Source: an uncultured Clostridia bacterium (GTDB taxonomy: Bacteria; Bacillota; Clostridia; Christensenellales; CAG-138). Taken from it: 5,132 nt of DNA. The position numbers and the translations under genes were made by a program. The notes under the pieces were generated by a model. That model saw only the letters and a list, made by a program, of their open reading frames with translations, did no database searches and had not been told where the DNA came from. The number at the start of each line of letters is the position of its first letter. The stretch's first letter is position 1. The DNA lies in assembly GCA_937915925.1 (NCBI GenBank), contig CALGGM010000142.1, positions 1 through 5,132 of the forward strand, in the 5' to 3' direction. Below, piece after piece: positions 1 through 5,132 of the stretch.

Positions 1-2
1 TC

Positions 3-41
3 GGCAACTCAACATAGTGACATCTATCGTGGCAACTCAAC
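3..41. repeat. 11-bp direct repeat GGCAACTCAAC, two copies
   Basis: GGCAACTCAAC occurs at 3-13 and again at 31-41, a period of 28 bp. The 17 bp between the copies contain no further obvious repeat. The copies run to within two bases of the window edge, so the array may continue outside. See the wider TTGCC cluster next to it. Confidence 0.8.
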
Positions 42-125
42 TCTCACACTTTTTGCCCCAGATTGCCCTTGGATAAGTTACCGAGAAGCGTTTTGCCTGC
101 CAGATGTCAAATTTGCCCGATTGCC
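3..125. repeat. Non-coding left end with a cluster of TTGCC/GGCAA words
   Basis: No gene is supported in 1-126. The stretch holds seven copies of one 5-mer: GGCAA at 3 and 31, and its complement TTGCC at 53, 63, 93, 113 and 121. Around 51, 91 and 111 the context is similar, roughly TTTGCC followed by a GAT- or CAGAT-like stretch, which suggests a degenerate repeat unit. Multiple short repeats are typical of the ends of some insertion sequences, for example the IS21 family, but no transposase is in the window, so this identity is only a guess. Confidence 0.45.
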
Positions 126-126
126 T

Positions 127-152
127 GAAAACCGCAGTATTACTGGGTTTTC
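127..152 (-). terminator. Hairpin terminator after the methyltransferase gene
   Basis: Four bases after the TAG stop the minus strand folds into GAAAACC + CAGT, loop AAT, ACTG + GGTTTTC, an 11-bp stem with one bulged base (134). The A-tract and T-tract are inside the stem. The run of only four T before a C is short, so termination may be partial. The near-symmetric A/T tracts mean it could act in either direction. Its position directly behind the stop fits the end of the dnaE transcription unit. Confidence 0.65.
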
Positions 153-156
153 GCGC

Positions 157-1515
157 CTATTTTCCTTCAACCCTTGACATCAAACAGACCGTCTCAACAT
201 GTTGCGTGTGCGGGAACATGTCGACCGGTTGAACATGCGAAACGGTGTAGCCGTAAGTCGCAAGGACCTTTGCGTCGCGGGCGAGCGTTGCGGGATTGCA
301 GGAAACATAGACGACACGCCTGACGCCGCTTTCGGCGATCGCGGCAAGCACGGGTTCCTCGCAGCCCTTTCTCGGCGGGTCGAAGACGATCGCGTCGGGG
401 TGCATGCCGTTTTGCACGAGCTTCGGAAGAACGTCCTCCGCGAGTCCGCAAAGAAACTCGGCGTTGCCGATCCCGTTCAATTCGGCGTTTCGCTTCGCGT
501 CCTCGATCGCTTCCGGAACGCATTCGATCCCGATGACCTGCTTCGCATGTTTTGCGATCGCAAGTGAGATCGTCCCGATGCCGCAGTACACGTCCGCGAC
601 CGTTTCGGTCGGCTTTGGATCAAGCAGGCGTATCGCGGTTTCGTAGAGCGCTTTCGTCTGGATCGGATTGACCTGCAGAAAGCTTTGCGGGCTGACCAGA
701 AAATCGATCCCGTTCTGCGTCTCGGTAATCTGCGGCTTGCCCTTTAAAAGCGTAAACCGATCGCCGAAGATCACGTTCGTGTCGCGGTCGTTTCGGTTAT
801 GGTACAGCGACTCGACGTCGAGCATCTTCATAAGCGATTCCTTGGCTTTAAGCTCGCCCTTTGTCACCACGACGACCGTGCGTTCGCCGGTCGACGTGAC
901 GCGGATCACGCATGCGCGAAGGCTTCCCTTCCCCGTCCGCTCGTCGTAGACCGGAACACGGTTTCGGCTTGCCCACTCGGTCACGGTCCTTGCAAGCGCC
1001 GTGATGCGCGCGTCCTCGATCGGACAGTCAAAAAGCGGGATCAGCCGGTGACTGCGCTCCGCATAGAAGCCGAACGCAACCGATCCTTCGATAAGCCCGA
1101 TCGGGAAGCTGCCCTTGTTCCGATAGCGCCATGGTTCATTCATGCCGATCGTGTCGTTGACCGTAACGTCCGAAAACCCGCCGAGCCGCACGAGAGTGTC
1201 CTTTACGATCTGCGTTTTCGTTTTCAGCTGTTCCGCATAGTCCATATGCATCAGCGCGCAGCCGCCGCACTTTTCGTACGCTTCGCAAAGCGGCTTCACG
1301 CGCGAGGGCGACGCGGACAGGATTTCCAAAAGCTTTGCGATGCAGTAGCGCTTTTCCACCTTGATGATATGCGCCTTCACGGTCTCGCCGGGCAGCGCGA
1401 ACGGGACGAAGAACGCGACGCCTTCCGACCGCGCGACGCCCTGTCCCTCGCTTGTCACGCCTGTGATCTCAAGCACAAGCTCCTGATTCTTTTGAAACGG
1501 ATTCTGTTCTTTCAT
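157..1515 (-). CDS. rlmD: 23S rRNA (uracil-5-)-methyltransferase, RlmD/RlmCD (RumA) family, complete
   Basis: The enzyme transfers a methyl group from S-adenosylmethionine to C5 of a 23S rRNA uridine: U1939 for E. coli RlmD, both U747 and U1939 for Bacillus RlmCD. The 452-residue protein is of usual length. Domains: N-terminal TRAM RNA-binding domain (about 10-65); [4Fe-4S] cysteines C77, C83, C86 (CX5CGGC) and C164; a central RNA-binding region; SPQSFLQVN at 275-283; then a Rossmann-type methyltransferase with the SAM motif DVYCGIGT at 308-315, acidic E331, DPPRKG at 379-384, the nucleophilic cysteine C406 in VSCNPATLARD, and the general base E441 in QHVETV. All active-site and cluster residues are present. 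The start at 1515 gives a typical N terminus and a four-base ATGA overlap with dnaE. An upstream ATG at 1590 would add 25 arginine-rich residues that lie entirely within dnaE and do not resemble the family. The family is sure; RlmD versus RlmCD specificity cannot be told from the sequence. Confidence 0.95.
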   Translation of the reverse strand: MKEQNPFQKNQELVLEITGVTSEGQGVARSEGVAFFVPFALPGETVKAHIIKVEKRYCIAKLLEILSASPSRVKPLCEAYEKCGGCALMHMDYAEQLKTKTQIVKDTLVRLGGFSDVTVNDTIGMNEPWRYRNKGSFPIGLIEGSVAFGFYAERSHRLIPLFDCPIEDARITALARTVTEWASRNRVPVYDERTGKGSLRACVIRVTSTGERTVVVVTKGELKAKESLMKMLDVESLYHNRNDRDTNVIFGDRFTLLKGKPQITETQNGIDFLVSPQSFLQVNPIQTKALYETAIRLLDPKPTETVADVYCGIGTISLAIAKHAKQVIGIECVPEAIEDAKRNAELNGIGNAEFLCGLAEDVLPKLVQNGMHPDAIVFDPPRKGCEEPVLAAIAESGVRRVVYVSCNPATLARDAKVLATYGYTVSHVQPVDMFPHTQHVETVCLMSRVEGK

Positions 1516-1526
1516 TTCAACACCAC
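1512..1526 (-). promoter_or_regulatory. ATGA stop/start overlap and weak ribosome site of the methyltransferase gene
   Basis: On the minus strand the dnaE stop TGA (1514-1512) shares bases with the ATG (1515-1513) of the methyltransferase gene. The only Shine-Dalgarno-like bases nearby are GTGGTG (1526-1521), five bases before the ATG, which match the usual site only partly and are also two Val codons of dnaE. Overlap plus a weak site suggests that ribosomes finishing dnaE reinitiate on the second gene (inference). No separate promoter is visible at the junction. Confidence 0.7.
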
Positions 1527-4500
1527 ATTTTCTTCGCCGAATTCGGTTTTCAATTGCTTCAATAAAGCCTCGCTCGGGTTCACCGCCCAATCCTTCGGCG
1601 CGCCCTTCGCGATCTTCTTTGCCGTATCGTAAAGCACCATCGCCGTGTTCCCGGGGAACGAGTGCGTGATGCGGCGCACGCGCTTCTGCTGCTCGGCGTC
1701 CAGATACGGAAGCCGGATGTACAGCGTCTGCATGGCGTCCTTCATCGAGCTCAACGAATCGACGAGGATGGAGTTTGCGCGGTCCTCGCGGATCGAAAGC
1801 CGTCCGGTGATGGTGACGATGTTTTCGTCATAGAACTGCCCGGAGCACGCCTGCAGCGTCTTCGGAAACAGCATCAGCTCGACCGAGCCGGAATGCCCTT
1901 CGAGTACGCCGAGACCGATCAGCCCGCTGCCGCTCTTGGTTGGGCGCTGCTTGCAGTTAGAAAGCATTCCGCCGACGGTGACGACGGATTCGTCCTTGAT
2001 CTCGCCGGTGCCGTCCGCTTCGGAAAGCTCTGAAACCGTATACGGAAGCTTATCGAGCGCCGACGCGAATCCGTCGAGCGGATGACCGGACAGATACAGT
2101 CCAGTCGCTTCGCGTTCCTTTGCCAAAAGCGCCGCGTGCGGAAGCTCGGAAAGTTTCGGAATATCGAGCGAAGATTGCGCGATCAGCTCGGACGCGCCGT
2201 CCATATCGAACAGGGAAAGCTGTCCGGCATCGCGCGTTTTCTGCGCGCGCTGTGCGGCGTCGAGCGCCTGCGCATAAATGTTCAGGAGACTGTTTCGGGT
2301 ATAGCCCATTTCATCGAACGCGCCCGCGGCGATCAAGCCTTCGAGCATGCGCTTATTCAGCCCGTGCGTGCGGTTCACAAAGTCCTCGAAGCTCTTGAAC
2401 GGACCGTTCTGCGCGCGATCCTCCACGACGTCGCGCATAACGCCTTCGGAGACGTTACGAACCGAGGACAGCCCGAACCGGATCGCGTCGCCCTCGACGT
2501 TGAACAGCGCCATGGATTTATTGACGTCCGGCGGAAGGATCCGGATGCCGAGCCTTCGCGCACTGTACACGTACGCGGAAACGGAATCCGTGTTCTGCCG
2601 ATACCCGTTGATCGTCGCGGCAAACAGCTCGGTCGGGTAATAATATTTCAGGTACGCTGTACGGTACGCCACGACCGCGTAGCAGGCCGCATGTGCCTTG
2701 TTGAACGCATACGACGCAAAGTCCATCATCTCGTCGAAGATGTGGTTTGCGACGTCCTCGGGCACACCGCGCTTGATCGCGCCGTCGACGCCGTCGGTTC
2801 CGTAGACGAAGAACGTGCGTTCCTTTGCCATGACGTCGTGCTTCTTCTTGGACATGGCACGGCGGACGAGATCGCTTCGCCCATAGCTGTAGCCCGCAAG
2901 CGAGCGCACGATCTCCATAACCTGCTCCTGATAGACCATACAGCCGTAGGTGTTTTTCAGGATCGGCTCCATCAGCGGATGCGCGTATTCGATGTTGCCC
3001 TCATGCTTGCCGCGAATATAGCGCGGGATCTGCTCCATGGGACCGGGCCGGTACAGGGAAATGCCAGCGATCAGATCCTCAAAGCAGTCCGGTTTTAGCT
3101 GCATCATGAACTGCCGCATGCCGCCGGATTCCAACTGGAACACCGCGTCCGTATCGCCGGATGCGATCATGTTCCAGACCTTCGGATCCTCGAAATCGTT
3201 CTTCGAAAAGTCCGGAACCGGCTTCCCCTGCTTCTTGATGAAATCGAGCGCGTCGCGGATGATGGTGAGCGTTCTTAGCCCCAGAAAGTCCATCTTGAGC
3301 AGCCCCAGCTCTTCGAGCGTCGTCATCGGAAACTGCGTCGTCAGAGCGCCTTCGTTGCTGGTGAGCGGAACGACCGTGTTCAGCGGCACGCCGGAGATCA
3401 CGACGCCCGCGGCGTGCGTGGAGCTGTGCCGCGGAAGCCCTTCTAATTTCATGGAAAGATCGAGCACATGCCGCATGGTCTCGTCCGTCTCATAGACGTT
3501 TTTGAGCTCTGCGTTCATGTCGATCGCTTCTTTCAGCGTGATCTTCAATACGTTCGGAATCAGCTTTGCAAGCCTGTCCGCATCGGCGTACGGAACGCGC
3601 AGAACGCGCGCAACGTCGCGCACGACCGCCTTTGCCGCCATCGTTCCGAACGTGATGATCTGCGCGACATGACCCTCGCCGTACTTCTCGCCGACGTAAT
3701 CGATGACCTCCTGTCTGCGTTCATAGCAGAAATCGACGTCGAAGTCGGGCATGGAAACGCGCTCGGGGTTCAGGAATCGCTCAAAGAGCAGGTTGTATTT
3801 CAACGGGTCGACGTCCGTGATGTCCAAAAAGTACGCCGCAAGCGACGCCGCGCCGCTGCCTCTGCCGGGTCCGACCATGATGCCGTGCGATTTCGCGTAA
3901 TGGATGAAGTCCCAGACGATCAGATAATAATCGACGAACCCCATCCGCTCGATGACGGACAGCTCGTATTCGAGACGGTCGAGCGCTTCCTTGCCGGCGT
4001 TCGGCATTTTGCGCTGCATGCCCTCGGCGCAGAGCTTTCGAAGATACACGTCGTTGTCCATGCCGTCCGGCGCGGTAAAATGCGGAAGTCTTCTCACGCC
4101 GAACTCGATCTCCACATTGCACTTTTCGGCGATCTCGTTGGTGACGTCGAGCGCGTCCGCATCGTCCGGAAGCGCTTTAAGCATTTCGTCGTACGATTTC
4201 AGATAGAACTCGTCGCTCTGCATGCGCATGCGGTCCGGTTCGTCCACGAACCGCTGCGTCTGGATGCACAGCAGCACATCCTGCGCGTCGGCGTCGTCCT
4301 TTTTTACGTAGTGAATGTCGTTCGTTGCGACGGTCTTGATTTCGAGCTCCTTTGCAAGACGGCGAAGCTTCGGCAAAACTTCCTTCTGTTCGGGGATCCC
4401 GTGGTCCTGCAGCTCGATATAAAAATCCTCGCCGAACATGTCCTTGAGCATCCGCGCAATTTCATAGGCGCGTTCGTCCTGTCCGCGCAAAAACGCCTGC

Positions 4501-4928
4501 GGAATATCGCCTGCAAGGCAAGCGGACAGGCAGATCAGCCCTTCGTGATGCGCGCGGAGCAGATCGTAATCGATGCGCGGACGATAATAGAACCCGTGAA
4601 TGAACGCTTCGGAGGACAGCAGCATAAGATTCTGATAACCGGTCTGATTCTTCGCAAGCAAGATGAGATGCGCATTGTCGCGATCGCGCGTATCGACGGC
4701 GTCGTACTTGCCCTTCGCCACATACGTCTCGATGCCGAGGATCGGCTTGATTCCTTCCGCCTTGCAGGCGCGGTAAAAGTCGATCACGCCGTACATGACG
4801 CCGTGGTCGGTGATCGCGATCGCGGACTGCCCGAGCGTTTTAGCGCGCTTCACAAGCTCCGGAATGCGCGACGCGCCATCCAGCAGGCTGTATTGCGTAT
4901 GAACATGTAGATGAACAAACGGTTTCAT
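1512..4928 (-). CDS. dnaE: DNA polymerase III alpha subunit (DnaE), complete
   Basis: This C-family replicative polymerase extends DNA at the fork while tethered to the sliding clamp. In Firmicutes DnaE usually works beside PolC, extending primers on the lagging strand (family knowledge; polC is not in this window). The 1138 residues are a normal length. In order: PHP domain (about 1-270) with HLHVH at 6-10, TDHG at 40-43, E67, H87, C137 and NDIH at 203-206; polymerase core with GPGRGS at 353-358, PDFDVDF at 394-400 giving catalytic D395 and D397, and the third aspartate D547 in MDFLGLRTLT; fingers with the conserved FNKAHAACYAVVAYRTAYLK at 742-761; helix-hairpin-helix region about 842-875; clamp-binding QLSLF at 903-907; OB fold about 982-1055; a short C-terminal domain. 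The start at 4928 is chosen because MKPFVHLHVH matches the family N terminus and GGAGG lies five bases upstream. The frame stays open 64 codons further up, but that part crosses terminators and a promoter. No frameshift or missing catalytic residue is seen. Confidence 0.97.
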   Translation of the reverse strand: MKPFVHLHVHTQYSLLDGASRIPELVKRAKTLGQSAIAITDHGVMYGVIDFYRACKAEGIKPILGIETYVAKGKYDAVDTRDRDNAHLILLAKNQTGYQNLMLLSSEAFIHGFYYRPRIDYDLLRAHHEGLICLSACLAGDIPQAFLRGQDERAYEIARMLKDMFGEDFYIELQDHGIPEQKEVLPKLRRLAKELEIKTVATNDIHYVKKDDADAQDVLLCIQTQRFVDEPDRMRMQSDEFYLKSYDEMLKALPDDADALDVTNEIAEKCNVEIEFGVRRLPHFTAPDGMDNDVYLRKLCAEGMQRKMPNAGKEALDRLEYELSVIERMGFVDYYLIVWDFIHYAKSHGIMVGPGRGSGAASLAAYFLDITDVDPLKYNLLFERFLNPERVSMPDFDVDFCYERRQEVIDYVGEKYGEGHVAQIITFGTMAAKAVVRDVARVLRVPYADADRLAKLIPNVLKITLKEAIDMNAELKNVYETDETMRHVLDLSMKLEGLPRHSSTHAAGVVISGVPLNTVVPLTSNEGALTTQFPMTTLEELGLLKMDFLGLRTLTIIRDALDFIKKQGKPVPDFSKNDFEDPKVWNMIASGDTDAVFQLESGGMRQFMMQLKPDCFEDLIAGISLYRPGPMEQIPRYIRGKHEGNIEYAHPLMEPILKNTYGCMVYQEQVMEIVRSLAGYSYGRSDLVRRAMSKKKHDVMAKERTFFVYGTDGVDGAIKRGVPEDVANHIFDEMMDFASYAFNKAHAACYAVVAYRTAYLKYYYPTELFAATINGYRQNTDSVSAYVYSARRLGIRILPPDVNKSMALFNVEGDAIRFGLSSVRNVSEGVMRDVVEDRAQNGPFKSFEDFVNRTHGLNKRMLEGLIAAGAFDEMGYTRNSLLNIYAQALDAAQRAQKTRDAGQLSLFDMDGASELIAQSSLDIPKLSELPHAALLAKEREATGLYLSGHPLDGFASALDKLPYTVSELSEADGTGEIKDESVVTVGGMLSNCKQRPTKSGSGLIGLGVLEGHSGSVELMLFPKTLQACSGQFYDENIVTITGRLSIREDRANSILVDSLSSMKDAMQTLYIRLPYLDAEQQKRVRRITHSFPGNTAMVLYDTAKKIAKGAPKDWAVNPSEALLKQLKTEFGEENVVLK

Positions 4929-4933
4929 AGCTG

Positions 4934-4938
4934 CCTCC
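4934..4938 (-). promoter_or_regulatory. Ribosome binding site of dnaE (GGAGG)
   Basis: The minus strand reads GGAGG, then five bases (CAGCT), then ATG at 4928. This strong Shine-Dalgarno sequence with short spacing fixes the dnaE start at 4928 rather than further upstream in the open frame. Confidence 0.9.
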
Positions 4939-4955
4939 GTATATTTTAACAATTT

Positions 4956-4984
4956 ATTATACCACGCAAGTAGTGTCAGCGCAA
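4956..4984 (-). promoter_or_regulatory. Probable sigma-A promoter of dnaE and the methyltransferase gene
   Basis: The minus strand has a perfect -10 TATAAT (4961-4956) preceded by TGG, which makes an extended -10 (TGnTATAAT). Exactly 17 bases upstream is TTGCGC (4984-4979), a weak -35 that matches only the first three consensus bases. Transcription would start near 4949, giving a leader of about 20 bases that contains the GGAGG site. A better -35 match, CTGACA, lies only 12 bases from the -10 and so is probably not used. The -35 abuts the T-tract of the upstream terminator, so dnaE appears to begin its own transcription unit. Confidence 0.75.
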
Positions 4985-5010
4985 TAAAAAAGAACGGCAA
5001 ACGCCGTCCT
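4983..5010 (-). terminator. Rho-independent terminator just upstream of the dnaE promoter
   Basis: On the minus strand an 8-bp stem, AGGACGGC (5010-5003) with GCCGTTCT (4998-4991), closes on the four-base loop GTTT with one G-U pair. The T-rich tail TTTTTATT (4990-4983) follows. The other strand has no T-run after the stem, so it works in the minus direction only. It would stop transcripts coming from the right, or from any start between the two hairpins, before the dnaE promoter. Confidence 0.8.
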
Positions 5011-5039
5011 TTCAGACTGTCGTAAAAGGGGTCAGAACG

Positions 5040-5121
5040 TTTGCGGCGAGATGATTCAAATAAATACTTGTCGGAAAAAAGGGCGCAAGAGCACCCTTTC
5101 TTTTTATTATTTCGCCGCAAA
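5040..5121. repeat. Perfect 10-bp inverted repeat enclosing a terminator hairpin
   Basis: TTTGCGGCGA at 5040-5049 is the exact reverse complement of TCGCCGCAAA at 5112-5121. The arms are 62 bp apart and enclose the terminator hairpin 5075-5102, so an RNA reading through could form a long-range stem around it. The GC-rich arms contrast with the AT-rich DNA between and around them. It may be an RNA structure, the ends of a very small repeat element, or chance. No coding function is visible. Confidence 0.55.
5075..5102 (-). terminator. Rho-independent terminator of an upstream gene, possibly bidirectional
   Basis: On the minus strand GGGTGC (5096-5091) pairs with GCGCCC (5086-5081) over the loop TCTT, with one U-G pair. 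The stem is extended by AAA (5099-5097) with TTT (5080-5078), and the T-run 5080-5075 follows. Read on the plus strand, the same hairpin has one C-A mismatch but is followed by TTTCTTTTTATT, so it could also stop a converging transcript. It most likely ends a minus-strand gene lying to the right of the window. Confidence 0.8.
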
Positions 5122-5132
5122 TTATCCGCGTT

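Noticed and set aside
1516..1590. Upstream ATG at 1590 for the methyltransferase gene, adding 25 residues
   Set aside because: The extra residues lie fully inside dnaE, are arginine-rich shadow translation and do not resemble a TRAM-domain N terminus; the ATGA start at 1515 gives the expected length.
336..4822. Excess of the palindrome CGATCG: 11 copies, 8 of them in the methyltransferase gene (starts at 336, 387, 504, 555, 758, 1017, 1098, 1146) and 3 in dnaE (3521, 4681, 4817)
   Set aside because: In the methyltransferase gene seven of the eight fall in the same codon phase, as NCG ATC Gnn (Ala/Pro/Thr-Ile-x), so preference for NCG codons and ATC explains most of it. A highly repeated genomic word like cyanobacterial HIP1 is not needed.
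3468..4910. Long plus-strand open frame of 480 codons opposite dnaE, and other long plus-strand frames (799-1632, 2082-3098)
   Set aside because: They are antisense shadows of GC-rich genes: rich in Arg, Val and His, with no recognisable domain, and overlapped by confidently identified genes.
5040..5070. LexA (SOS) box near GAACGTTTG upstream of dnaE
   Set aside because: The Gram-positive box needs a symmetric GAAC-4 bp-GTTC-type arrangement; the second half is not present.
4929..5120. 64-codon upstream extension of the dnaE frame starting at 5120
   Set aside because: It crosses two terminator hairpins, the promoter and the ribosome site, has low-complexity composition, and the family N terminus begins at 4928.
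1..5132. CRISPR array, tRNA, rRNA or riboswitch
   Set aside because: No regularly spaced long repeats, cloverleaf or recognisable aptamer core was seen; the only repeats are the short words at the left end and the inverted repeat upstream of dnaE.

Overview
The window holds two protein genes, both on the minus strand and both close to textbook: dnaE (DNA polymerase III alpha subunit, 1138 aa, 4928 to 1512) and, overlapping its stop codon by four bases, a 23S rRNA m5U methyltransferase of the RlmD/RlmCD family (452 aa, 1515 to 157). Together they take up about 93% of the window. The host looks like a Gram-positive anaerobe of the Clostridia type. The evidence is a strong GGAGG ribosome site, an extended -10 promoter, AT-rich intergenic DNA around GC-rich genes that favour NCG codons, and Clostridia-like stretches in DnaE such as the AFNKAHAACYAVVAYRTAYLKYYYP segment, which is described here only by position (742-765). 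This placement is inference. No database search was possible.

Layout, in the direction of transcription (right to left). From 5132 to 4929 there is about 200 bp of non-coding DNA. It carries a strong hairpin terminator (5075-5102) nested inside a perfect 10-bp inverted repeat (5040-5049 / 5112-5121), then a second terminator (4983-5010). The dnaE promoter follows (-35 at 4979-4984, -10 TATAAT at 4956-4961), and then a GGAGG site just before the dnaE start. DnaE has an apparently intact PHP metal site, the polymerase core with its three catalytic aspartates, a helix-hairpin-helix region, a QLSLF clamp-binding motif and an OB domain. The methyltransferase gene starts inside the dnaE stop (ATGA), so the two are probably one transcript and translationally coupled. 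A hairpin terminator sits four bases after its stop (127-152).

The left end (1-126) has no gene. It has a dense cluster of TTGCC/GGCAA words, including an 11-bp perfect direct repeat, and may be the edge of a mobile element or another repeat array continuing outside the window.

Functionally the operon pairs a replication polymerase with a ribosome-modifying enzyme. No shared pathway is evident, and the pairing is probably a matter of genome arrangement. I see no convincing sign of a new biological system here. The items most worth a second look are the left-end repeats and the nested inverted repeat upstream of dnaE.
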